Assembly: GCA_020848855.1 (NCBI GenBank)
Contig: JADLHH010000059.1
Location: forward strand, 1 to 29,117
Direction of reading: 5' to 3'
Source of the DNA: Anaerolineae bacterium
GTDB lineage: Bacteria > Chloroflexota > Anaerolineae > Aggregatilineales > Phototrophicaceae
DNA: 29,117 nucleotides
Below the pieces are notes generated by a model. That model was given only the letters and a program-made list of their open reading frames with translations. It had not been told where the DNA came from and ran no database searches. Both the position numbers and the translations under genes were made by a program. Positions 22,708-29,117 of this stretch are shown here, piece by piece (the first letter of the stretch is position 1; every line of letters starts with the position of its first letter).

Positions 22708-23670
22708 TCATGTGCCCAGAAAGCTCTGCGACAGCACCGACATGCCGAGTTTCAGCCCGGCTTTCAGGCGCTTGCGTTCCGGGTAGCTCGCCCGCAGGAC
22801 GTAGCCTTCGCGCTCGATGGCGTCGAGCACGCCGGTGAAGCGCTCGATATAGGCGTACCCGGCGATACGGCAGCGCAGATTTTCGACCTGCGCCAGATAG
22901 CGCCTGCCGGCGTCGAAATCGGCGCGCGCCTGCTCCACCCGGTTTCTGACCCACGCCCGGTAGGGAGCGCATCTGGTATCCGACGGCGTGATGCCGTGCT
23001 GCCGGAGCAGCTCGCGCGGCACGTTGTAGTAGCCCGCTTCGATGTCCTCACAGGTATCGCGCAGCATGTGGGCGATATGCGCGCCGGTCGCGGCGCGGTA
23101 GCGCGCGTCACCCTGCGGCGAATAGCGGTCGTGCCCGATGAAATAGTGCAGGGCTTCGGTGACGGCGGCGGCGAGGTGATAGGTGTACCCGTCGAGTTCT
23201 GCGCCCGAAACCAACTGCCCCCGGCGCTGCGTATCGAAGCGCATCACCGCCATCATGTGGTCGATGTAGGCGCGCAAGCCGTTTTTCGGCATCGGTTCGC
23301 TGCTCAACAGGTCGATCAGCATACGCTCTTCGCGGGTCGCGTTCGGCACGCGCTCGCCCCGGTAACACGAATCGATCAGCGTCTGCTGGCGTTCGATGAA
23401 GGCGGTGCGCGCCGCTGCGACCGCCGCCGGGCGGTCGAGCCAGTCATCGACCCAGCGAAAATAGGCGTAGGCGCGGTAGGCATTGAGCGTCCGGCTGCGA
23501 TCCACCAGGAACCGCACGGTGTAGTACGTCTGCTTGCTTGCCGCTTTGGTGATCGCGGCGGGGAGTTCCTGCCGCGAACCGGATTTCCGATTGTGGACAT
23601 GCGACTGATCATGAATGCGCTGTCTCTGAAGCGTCGTCAGGCTTTCGGGGAGCATGGTGTGGCTGGACAT
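22708..23670 (-). CDS. crtB: phytoene/squalene synthase family protein (CrtB-like)
   Basis: A 320-residue prenyl-head-to-head condensing enzyme. The first Asp-rich motif is in YFRWVDDWLD (Asp75, Asp76, Asp79) and the second in MLRDTCEDIEAGYYNVP (Asp205, Glu208, Asp209), both needed to bind the diphosphate-Mg groups. It would join two GGPP (or FPP) molecules to start carotenoid synthesis. ATG 23670 is preceded by GCGAGGG on the minus strand at suitable spacing. The first 40 residues are poorly family-like and polar, so a slightly later start is possible. It is first in the crtB-crtI pair. A squalene or dehydrosqualene synthase role cannot be excluded, but the CrtI partner favours carotenoids. 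Confidence 0.87.
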   Translation of the reverse strand: MSSHTMLPESLTTLQRQRIHDQSHVHNRKSGSRQELPAAITKAASKQTYYTVRFLVDRSRTLNAYRAYAYFRWVDDWLDRPAAVAAARTAFIERQQTLIDSCYRGERVPNATREERMLIDLLSSEPMPKNGLRAYIDHMMAVMRFDTQRRGQLVSGAELDGYTYHLAAAVTEALHYFIGHDRYSPQGDARYRAATGAHIAHMLRDTCEDIEAGYYNVPRELLRQHGITPSDTRCAPYRAWVRNRVEQARADFDAGRRYLAQVENLRCRIAGYAYIERFTGVLDAIEREGYVLRASYPERKRLKAGLKLGMSVLSQSFLGT

Positions 23671-23976
23671 CGCTTTTCCCTCGCTGTTCCTCAGGCGGAT
23701 CGCCTCGCGCTTTGCGGCGCAGCGGACATGGGCGTTCCAGAATGCCTCGCGTCCGTCATACAGAACGCTATACGCAGTTCAGGGGGGCGGGTAGCGCGGC
23801 GGACAAGGTGGGGTGTCATTCGTTACTATTCTGGGGTGACAGGTGACCAGGTTTTCAGGATTCTGCCGGGGTGCATCGGAAACGCGACAAAGGTGTTAAA
23901 CTCGCCGGGTGGTGGCTTCAACCGAACGCTGAAGATGGCGCGAACAACCGCACCGATGGGGAATTCAGGAGTTGGA
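23671..23976. other. 306-bp divergent intergenic region between crtB and the YesL-like gene
   Basis: Promoters for both directions must lie here or within the flanks. On the plus strand an extended -10-like TGTTAAACT (23894-23902) is the best match, with no good -35. For the minus strand I see no convincing pair. A small inverted repeat AGGCG-GAT-CGCCT lies at 23692-23704. A GGTGAC repeat at 23835-23847 is the only other structure noted. The stretch is partly open in the plus frame that leads into the YesL-like gene, but without coding likeness or a start signal. Confidence 0.5.
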
Positions 23977-24630
23977 ATGATCAACCAGTCACTGCGCGAC
24001 CAGCTAATTGATGCCTACCTTGCGCTGATCCCGCTGGTCACGCTCAACGTGCTGTGGTTCGTCGTGTCGCTGCCAATCGTCACCGCGCCGCCCGCCGCCG
24101 GGGCGCTCATCTACGCCACCAACCGGATCGCGAACGGGAAGCCCGCCGGTGTCAGCGTGTTTTTTGAGGGATTTCGGCTGCACTTCTGGCGGAGCTGGAC
24201 GTGGGGACTGCTCAACATCGTCGTCGCCGTGGTGCTGGTCAGCAATTATCTGTTTTACGGGCAGCTCGACGAATCGCTGTCGATATGGGCGCGGGGATTT
24301 GTCCTCACGCTGGCGTTCCTGTGGGTAGCGGTGCAGATGTACACCTTCCCGCTGATGCTCGAACAGGAACAGCCCCGCCTGCGCACCGCCCTGCGCAACA
24401 GCCTGGTGGTGATGCTCAAGCGACCATTCTACTCGATGGGCATCGCGCTGCTGATCGTTGTGATCGTCGTCGTTTCGTCGCTGTTCATCCTGCCGCTGTG
24501 GGGATTCATTTCGGCGAGCGTCTGTGCCTATCTCGCCAACCGGGCGGCGGTCACAGCAGTCGCCCGGTTCGGTAGAAAGTCCGCGCCCGCTGCCCCGGAG
24601 CCTGCCGGGGATGTCGGAAGCGAATCCTAG
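23977..24630 (+). CDS. YesL-like (DUF624) integral membrane protein
   Basis: A 217-residue membrane protein with about five hydrophobic helices near residues 17-38, 76-96, 105-127, 152-174 and 175-190, and a Pro/Ala-rich polar tail. The pattern (LNVLWFVVSLPIVTAPPAAGAL early on, then FFEGFRLHFWRSW) matches the YesL/DUF624 family, found next to carbohydrate uptake genes in Firmicutes and Chloroflexi. Its function is unproven. ATG 23977 has AGGAG five bases upstream; upstream in-frame codons lie in the intergenic region and are rejected. It converges on the phosphomannose isomerase-like gene with a 14-base gap, so the two must share or lack a terminator. Confidence 0.78.
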   Translation: MINQSLRDQLIDAYLALIPLVTLNVLWFVVSLPIVTAPPAAGALIYATNRIANGKPAGVSVFFEGFRLHFWRSWTWGLLNIVVAVVLVSNYLFYGQLDESLSIWARGFVLTLAFLWVAVQMYTFPLMLEQEQPRLRTALRNSLVVMLKRPFYSMGIALLIVVIVVVSSLFILPLWGFISASVCAYLANRAAVTAVARFGRKSAPAAPEPAGDVGSES

Positions 24631-24644
24631 CAGCGGCTTGCCGT

Positions 24645-25868
24645 TCAACTCCGCCGGGGCATGTCCGGGTTGCCGGGGTTGAAGTGCTTGAGCATCACCA
24701 GCGGCTCGGTCGAACTCAGATTGGTGACCGCCACACCCTCGGCGGCGGCTGAAGCCGTGACGAAAAACTCGTCCTCGGTCATTTCGCCGTAGCGAATCAG
24801 CGACGGCGCGGAAACCGGGTGCCTGCCGAAGCGACCGTACCCCTGCATACAAATCGTTCCGTAAGCGGCAGCATCACGGATGGTGACGGTGCGACCGGGC
24901 AGCACCGTCAGTTCCTTGGCGCTGTAGTAGTCGCTGCCGTAGGTGATCCAGTTTTCGACCCAGCCTTCGCCGCGCATCGTCTCCGGGTCGTGGGCGGGTT
25001 TCGGCTCGGTGTAGTGATTCTCGCGGAAATGCGGGTCGACGTTGGCTTTCCAGTCGAGCATCGACAGCAGGTAGTCGTAATCGTGATGCTTGTCCGGTGG
25101 CACGTCCTTGACCACCAGCGACCAGTCGACCACCAGATAATCGGCAATCAGCGACTGCCACATCGAGAACACGTCGCTGGCGCGCTGCGGCTCATAGGTG
25201 CAGAACGTCCCCGGCGCGTGCAAAATCCCCGGCGGCACATCCCAGCCCGTGCCCGGTGCGAGCCGGTAGGCTTTCGACAGTTCGAGGATGCGGTTATCGC
25301 CCTCGTCCCAGCGCTTCAGACAGTCGATCACCTGATCGGGCGTCGTGCCCGGCTCCAGCCCGAAGAAGGTGTATGGATACGTGTCGAGCGCGAAGTTGTA
25401 CTGCGACGGGAAGTAGTAGGCTTCCGGCTTGCCGACGCGCCCGACGTTGGCGGCGAGTGCGTCGCTGAGGTGCAGGTGATGCGGCAGGGGATACATGTTG
25501 TCGAAGAATTTGCTGTACATCACCCAGCCGCCGTAAGCATCCATCGCCGCTTTGCCGAGGAATGCCTCGCCCATCAGCCCGATGGCGTCGCGCAGCGTGA
25601 CTCGTTCGCTGCCGATGGCGATGTAGCTCAAGCCCTCGTCGTCCGGGGTGAGGGGACCGTTATCGGCGCGGACGGTTGACGAAAACCAGCGCTCGTCGAT
25701 GCCGCCCCGGTGCGCGCCGAGCGCGTAAAGATCGCGCGGGTGCAGGCGCAGACGCCGCCCCGGCACGCAGAACGATCGCGGAACCCAGGTCGGCATCAGC
25801 CGAACGATGCCGCCGCCCTGTTCCAGCGCCCGCGTGACAAGCTGCAATTTGGTTCGATCCGGCTGCAT
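24645..25868 (-). CDS. class I phosphomannose isomerase / cupin-like protein
   Basis: A 407-residue predicted cytosolic protein. The centre reads like a type I mannose-6-phosphate isomerase cupin: PLPHHLHLSD (His-x-His metal site), KPEAYYF (Glu), then LAPGTGWDVPPGILHAPGTFC (His) and a C-terminal beta-rich half with GYGRFG. Flanking regions do not match ManA closely, so sugar isomerase activity is a guess; a sugar-lyase or epimerase cupin is possible. ATG 25868 is chosen, with GAGG about 9 bases upstream on the minus strand. A GTG/ATG 14 codons earlier lacks support. The neighbouring YesL-like gene also hints at carbohydrate metabolism. Confidence 0.65.
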   Translation of the reverse strand: MQPDRTKLQLVTRALEQGGGIVRLMPTWVPRSFCVPGRRLRLHPRDLYALGAHRGGIDERWFSSTVRADNGPLTPDDEGLSYIAIGSERVTLRDAIGLMGEAFLGKAAMDAYGGWVMYSKFFDNMYPLPHHLHLSDALAANVGRVGKPEAYYFPSQYNFALDTYPYTFFGLEPGTTPDQVIDCLKRWDEGDNRILELSKAYRLAPGTGWDVPPGILHAPGTFCTYEPQRASDVFSMWQSLIADYLVVDWSLVVKDVPPDKHHDYDYLLSMLDWKANVDPHFRENHYTEPKPAHDPETMRGEGWVENWITYGSDYYSAKELTVLPGRTVTIRDAAAYGTICMQGYGRFGRHPVSAPSLIRYGEMTEDEFFVTASAAAEGVAVTNLSSTEPLVMLKHFNPGNPDMPRRS

Positions 25869-26008
25869 GATGAAAATCCTCTTGGGGTACAAGGCAGGTA
25901 CTATTCGCACAAACAGCGCATCTGTGAGCGCCGGGATTATCGCTCGCGCCCGGTGACAAAGCCAGTTTCAGCGTGACCGGCGTAGGGCTGCATCTGCCGA
26001 GCATCGGT

Positions 26009-26014
26009 TATAAT
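26009..26014 (+). promoter_or_regulatory. consensus -10 box TATAAT upstream of the M23 gene
   Basis: TATAAT lies 31 bases before ATG 26046 in a GC-rich context, with no convincing -35 in the expected place. Transcription would start near 26021 and include the 28-codon ORF and the M23 gene. Confidence 0.45.
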
Positions 26015-26045
26015 CGGCGCATCCAGTAGTATTGGAGACAGGCTT

Positions 26046-26132
26046 ATGGATTCCTCGGAGCCGGACAGCGGTGCGACTGCCGATGATGACTATCCCGGCT
26101 GCTGCGTGCCAGCCGATGGGCGCGCGCCATGA
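26046..26132 (+). CDS. 28-codon ORF overlapping the M23 peptidase start
   Basis: ATG 26046 follows GGAGACAGG and opens an acidic 28-residue frame (MDSSEPDSGATADDDYPG, then CC, ending DGRAP). Its TGA at 26130-26132 overlaps the M23 start as ATGA. The overlap and the better ribosome binding site here than before ATG 26129 suggest translational coupling. It may be a leader whose only role is to deliver ribosomes, or a real small acidic protein. Chance remains possible for so short a frame. Confidence 0.35.
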   Translation: MDSSEPDSGATADDDYPGCCVPADGRAP

Positions 26133-26713
26133 TCAACCGGGCGGAGCGTTTCGCCGCGCCGGTCACCGCCGCATGGTCACGCGGGACATATCGCTTTATG
26201 TCGGCGGTTCCGTATGGCGACGGCAGGCACAAGGGCTTGGATTACATTGCGGATGAGGGCGCGCCGGTGGTTGCCGGGGGCGTTGGCGAGGTGTACGGCG
26301 TTCATGCCTGCCCGTGCTGCCAGGGGACGAGCGTCTTCCAGCTTGGTTTGACGCCGGCGGAACGAGACCGGGCGCTCATCGACCTCGACGCCGGGTTCGT
26401 CTTCGGCTTCGGAAATCTGGTCGTCGTGCGCCACGACTGGGATGATCTGCCGGAGGGCGCGCGCCGCGCCATGACCGCCCGGCATTTCGCGAATCACTAC
26501 GCTTTCGTGTATTACGCCCACCTCACCGACGACCTGCGCGTGCGCGAAGGCGACGCGGTCAGGGCGGGCACGCTGCTCGGCTTCGTCGGCGACACCGGCA
26601 ATTCGACCGCGCCGCACCTGCACCTCGAAGTGCGCTGTCTGGCGAAAGCGAACCCGCCGCCTTTCAGCGGCGCGAAAAACGTGATCGACCCCGAAACCAC
26701 CTTTGTGTTCTAA
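26129..26713 (+). CDS. M23 (LytM-type) metallopeptidase domain protein without signal peptide
   Basis: A 194-residue protein with the M23 zinc site: His34 and Asp38 in GRHKGLDY, His131 in YYAHLTD, and His163/His165 in APHLHLEV. LRVREGDAVRAGTLLGFVGDTGNS is the typical beta-sheet before the last motif. M23 enzymes cut peptidoglycan cross-bridges, yet no signal peptide or membrane segment is present. An insertion at about residues 59-95 contains CPCC and a helix between the first and second zinc motifs. No good ribosome binding site precedes ATG 26129, which fits coupling to the 28-codon ORF. Either it acts inside the cell, on a non-wall substrate, or the true N-terminus is different. Confidence 0.85.
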   Translation: MINRAERFAAPVTAAWSRGTYRFMSAVPYGDGRHKGLDYIADEGAPVVAGGVGEVYGVHACPCCQGTSVFQLGLTPAERDRALIDLDAGFVFGFGNLVVVRHDWDDLPEGARRAMTARHFANHYAFVYYAHLTDDLRVREGDAVRAGTLLGFVGDTGNSTAPHLHLEVRCLAKANPPPFSGAKNVIDPETTFVF

Positions 26714-26714
26714 C

Positions 26715-26751
26715 AAAAAACGGCGGCACCGGGTACGCCCCGATGCCGCCG
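26715..26751. terminator. terminator shared by the M23 gene and the repeat lipoprotein
   Basis: CGGCGGCA (26721-26728) pairs with TGCCGCCG (26744-26751). On the minus strand the hairpin is followed by six T (complement of A 26715-26720), a classical intrinsic terminator for the lipoprotein gene ending at 26778. On the plus strand it lies right after the M23 stop and is followed only by TGTTCTGCTT, so it may act more weakly in that direction. Confidence 0.75.
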
Positions 26752-26777
26752 TGTTCTGCTTGCCCAGACCCGGCTGC

Positions 26778-28682
26778 TTAGCTCGTGATCGAAACCTGGA
26801 GCGTGAAATTCGTCGTGCCGCCCGGCGTCGATACCTGAATGGTATAGTCGCCGTTTTCGGGCAGGAAGCGGTCGAGGCTGGTTTCGCCAAACGAGGCGTT
26901 CGCCATCGTCGAGCCGCTGGGCGAATACACCGTCAGGTAGACATTATTGCCGGGGGACGTGAGCGTGATCACCATGCGCTGCCCGGCGCTCGCGCCCACC
27001 AGATACCCTCTGAAGCCGGAACTATCAACCTGACCGTTGACCGCTGCTGAAGTTGCGCCCGGCGCGAACTGGATGCGCTGGTAGGACGGCGGGATGGCGG
27101 TCGATGGCGGCGCGGACGTGGACGGCGGCAAAGTCGGCGGCAGCGGCTGTCCCGCGCCGGTGACGGTCACGTTCAGCGTATAGCTGGTCGTCGCCCCGCC
27201 CGGCGTGGTCGAGACGCGGAAGGTGTAGTCGCCGCTCTGCGGCAGTGTGCCGGTGAAGCTCTTCGCGCCCGCCGCCGCCTGCACCAGGAACGCCCCGCCC
27301 GGCGTCAGCACCGACAGAAAGACGTTATTGGTCGGCGAGGACACCGTAACCTGCATGTTCTGACCCGCCAGCGCTTCCAGCAGGTAGGTGATCACGGTGT
27401 AGCCGCCCACCTGACCGCTGACCTGCGCCGAGCTTGTGCCGGGCGCGAAGCTGATGCGCTGGGCGCTGGGCGGCGGCTGAACCGTCGGCGGCTGCCCGGT
27501 GGGCACGCTCGTCGGCGCGGGCTGCTCGCCGGTGATCGAAATTTGCAGGGCGTAGTTGGTATTGGGTGTCCCCGACAGCGTCGACACCTGAACGACGTAG
27601 TCGCCGCTTTCCGACAGAATATGATCAAGGCTGCGCTCGCCCAGCGAGGCATTCGCCAGCATCGCGCCGCTGGGGGCGATCACCGACAGGTAGACGTTGC
27701 TGCCGGGCGACGTGAGCGATATCTGCAGCCGCTGACCCGCGCCCGCCGAGAGCAGGTAGCCAACCAGCCCGCCGCTGGCAATGTTACCGGTGACGGTCGT
27801 TCCGGTCGCGCCGGGCGGGAACTGGATGCGGGTGCTGCCCGAAGGCGTCGCCGATGGCGGGACGCTGCCCGTCACCGAGACGTAGAGCGCGAAGTCGGTG
27901 TGCGCCGTGCCGTCCGGCGACGAAACCGTCAGGCGATAATCACCGTTTTCCGGCAGCGTGCCGTTGAAGCTCTGCGCGCCTGCTTGCGCCCGCGCCAGCG
28001 GCGAGCCACTGGGCGAGACGACCGTCAGGTAGGCATTATTGGACGGCGACGAGACGAAGAACAGCGCCTGCTGCCCTGCCCGCGCTTCCAGCACGTAGTT
28101 GACCATATTCGGCGCGTCCAGCCGCCCGGCGACCTGCGCCCAGGTGCTGCCAGCCGCGAAATGGATGCGCTGAACGCCTGCCTGGGTGGGCTGCGGGATC
28201 GGCGTCGAGGTGGCAATGCCGCCGGTAATCGACACGTTGAGAACGTAGGTCGTGGCAGGTGTTCCGACGGGAGCCGTCACCTGAAGCACGTAATCGCCGG
28301 TTTCCGGCAGAATGCCGTCGAAGCTCTGCGCGCCCGCCTGCGCCCGCGCCAGCGGCGTGCCGCCCGGCGAGACGACCGTCAGATAGACATTGCCATAGGG
28401 CGAGGAGACCCGCGCCTGCATCTGCTGCCCGGCGCGCGCTTCCACGAAATAGGTATGGAAGCTCGTCCCGTCGATTTGCCCGGACACCTGCGCTGAGGTC
28501 GCGCCGGCGGCGAAGCGAATCCGCTCGGTGACGCTGGTGATCTGTGGTATCGAGGTCGGCGTGCTCGTCGGCGTCGCGTTGGCAAGGATGATCGCCCGCA
28601 GCACCGCCGGGTTAAAGTTGCAGGACGCGATCAAAAGTGCCATGCCCAGCAGCGGGATGGCGATCAAGCGTTTTGGGTTCAT
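26778..28682 (-). CDS. lipoprotein with five tandem PPC-like beta-sandwich repeats
   Basis: A 634-residue secreted protein. Residues 1-21 are a lipoprotein signal with lipobox I-A-S-C (lipidated Cys21). After a T/P/S linker come five repeats of about 100 residues at 54-154, 172-272, 285-385, 409-509 and 535-634, separated by P/T/S-rich linkers. Each has R-I-x-F-x-x-G, a YLLxAxAGQxM stretch, SP-x-x-NVYL-x-V, LPExGDYxxxV and a final L-x-VSITG, resembling pre-peptidase C-terminal (PPC) beta-sandwiches. Repeats 1, 2 and 4 share RAQAGAQSF-type loops, while 3 and 5 share ANASxGExSLD. No catalytic domain is attached, so an adhesion, glycan-binding or scaffold role is likely but unproven. It has its own promoter candidate and a strong terminator. 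Confidence 0.82.
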   Translation of the reverse strand: MNPKRLIAIPLLGMALLIASCNFNPAVLRAIILANATPTSTPTSIPQITSVTERIRFAAGATSAQVSGQIDGTSFHTYFVEARAGQQMQARVSSPYGNVYLTVVSPGGTPLARAQAGAQSFDGILPETGDYVLQVTAPVGTPATTYVLNVSITGGIATSTPIPQPTQAGVQRIHFAAGSTWAQVAGRLDAPNMVNYVLEARAGQQALFFVSSPSNNAYLTVVSPSGSPLARAQAGAQSFNGTLPENGDYRLTVSSPDGTAHTDFALYVSVTGSVPPSATPSGSTRIQFPPGATGTTVTGNIASGGLVGYLLSAGAGQRLQISLTSPGSNVYLSVIAPSGAMLANASLGERSLDHILSESGDYVVQVSTLSGTPNTNYALQISITGEQPAPTSVPTGQPPTVQPPPSAQRISFAPGTSSAQVSGQVGGYTVITYLLEALAGQNMQVTVSSPTNNVFLSVLTPGGAFLVQAAAGAKSFTGTLPQSGDYTFRVSTTPGGATTSYTLNVTVTGAGQPLPPTLPPSTSAPPSTAIPPSYQRIQFAPGATSAAVNGQVDSSGFRGYLVGASAGQRMVITLTSPGNNVYLTVYSPSGSTMANASFGETSLDRFLPENGDYTIQVSTPGGTTNFTLQVSITS

Positions 28683-28721
28683 GTTCGTCTGCCTATTCGT
28701 CTTGCGTACTTCCCGACTCTC

Positions 28722-28750
28722 ATTGTGTTACGCTCCGCATTAAACGTCAA
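28722..28750 (-). promoter_or_regulatory. candidate promoter of the repeat lipoprotein
   Basis: On the minus strand TTGACG (complement of 28745-28750) and CACAAT (complement of 28722-28727) are 17 bases apart, 40 bases before the ATG. The -35 is near consensus and the -10 matches at four of six positions. Confidence 0.4.
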
Positions 28751-28830
28751 GTGCCATCGCTCGTTGAGATGCCAAGCGTAGAGGAAGCGTACGTTATCAG
28801 TATGACGCAATACGATTCGGTTTACGCCGA

Positions 28831-29117
28831 CTACAGCGTCTCGACGTATTCGCAGATGATGCGGGCGATCTCGTCCACGCGGACGTTGTCGGTTTCGGGG
28901 GTAAGCGGCAGGTTGATGATCTGCTGCGCCAGCGCGTCGGCGACGGGGGTCGGCGCATTGGGCAGGGCAGGCGCGAGCGCGCGGCGCATCGGTTGCAGCG
29001 ACGGATACCAGCGGGTGGCTTCGAAAACCCCCGCCTGCCACAGCCGCTCCAGCAGCGGGTTTCGGTGTTCGGTGGGAACCAGCACGGGATAGCGCCACAG
29101 GAATGCGCCCGCCGGTC
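28831..29117 (-). CDS. C-terminal part of a probable DegT/DnrJ/EryC1 family PLP aminotransferase (truncated by window)
   Basis: The frame is open from the window edge to TAG at 28831, giving 94 residues, with the 5' part outside. The sequence starts PAGAFLWRYPVLVPTEHRNPLLERLWQAGVF (given in part), followed by WYPSLQ and QIINLPLTPETDN, and ends with VDEIARIICEYVE. This order (RYP strand, WYP, I-x-NLP, then a helix with I-x-x-I) is typical of the small domain of DegT-type sugar aminotransferases, which build amino sugars of surface glycans. The catalytic lysine region is not in the window, so the call rests on the C-terminal pattern only. Confidence 0.55.
   Translation of the reverse strand, partial: PAGAFLWRYPVLVPTEHRNPLLERLWQAGVFEATRWYPSLQPMRRALAPALPNAPTPVADALAQQIINLPLTPETDNVRVDEIARIICEYVETL

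Noticed and set aside
23761..23860. A minus-strand promoter for crtB (TGAACT / TATGAC, 15-base spacing)
   Set aside because: Spacing and both boxes are poor, so I do not list it as a feature.
22570..23976. A long plus-strand frame running across crtB into the YesL-like gene as one 686-residue protein
   Set aside because: The upstream part is antisense to a convincing crtB and has no family likeness, while AGGAG five bases before ATG 23977 marks the real start.
26778..28682. Long plus-strand frame (27543-28496) antisense to the repeat lipoprotein
   Set aside because: It is Arg/Ala-rich and repeats in step with the opposite-strand repeats, as expected of a shadow frame in GC-rich repeated DNA.
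26778..28682. CRISPR-like interpretation of the periodic repeats
   Set aside because: The period is about 300 bases, in frame with a protein repeat and with varied codons, so it is a coding repeat.

Overview
The window is high-GC DNA with tightly packed, often overlapping genes. It most resembles an environmental Chloroflexota genome (Anaerolineae-like). That assignment is an inference from three things: the mix of gene families, the many short palindromic spacer repeats, and a lipoprotein with Thr/Pro/Ser linkers. No rRNA or other phylogenetic marker is present to prove it. I see no tRNA, rRNA, CRISPR array, transposase or phage gene.

Layout. (1) 134-6204 (+): a de novo purine operon, purC-purE-[hairpin-rich spacer]-purF-purD-purM-purN, with 1-4 base overlaps at most junctions and a terminator-like hairpin over the purN stop. 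PurE looks like the class II (CO2-using AIR carboxylase) type, and no purK is present. (2) 6338-7036 (+): a membrane-anchored YceI-like protein. (3) 7256-13198 (+): a putrescine uptake and oxidation cluster matching Escherichia coli ydcSTUVW in content but ordered S-W-(small Cys protein)-T-U-V, with repeat-filled spacers. (4) 13342-21101 (+): a corrinoid methyl-transfer island of seven genes. It holds three divergent UroD/MtaA-superfamily methyltransferases, one B12-binding corrinoid protein, a RACo-type ATP-dependent corrinoid activator, a homocysteine S-methyltransferase and a DUF1638 protein. (5) 21080-23670 (-): crtB and crtI carotenoid genes. (6) 23977-26713: a YesL-like membrane protein (+), a phosphomannose isomerase/cupin-like protein (-), and an M23 peptidase domain protein without a signal peptide (+) preceded by a 28-codon overlapping ORF. 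(7) 26778-29117 (-): a lipoprotein with five approximately 100-residue repeats, then the C-terminal end of a probable DegT/DnrJ/EryC1-type aminotransferase cut by the window edge.

The region most likely to be undescribed is the corrinoid island. Its corrinoid protein and homocysteine methyltransferase correspond to two of the modules of MetH. The methyl-THF and SAM-reactivation modules of MetH are missing from the island, and three UroD-like proteins and a RACo are present in their place. A testable reading is a split, THF-independent methionine-forming or demethylating pathway that draws methyl groups from several unknown donors through one corrinoid protein. The UroD-like proteins keep the His-x-Cys pair of the zinc site, but none has a cysteine at the expected C-terminal position.

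Several spacers carry short dispersed repeats: a GTAGGGG-ended hairpin family (three copies), an ACAGAGACC-type element (two copies, one translated as the tail of the RACo protein), and other palindromes.
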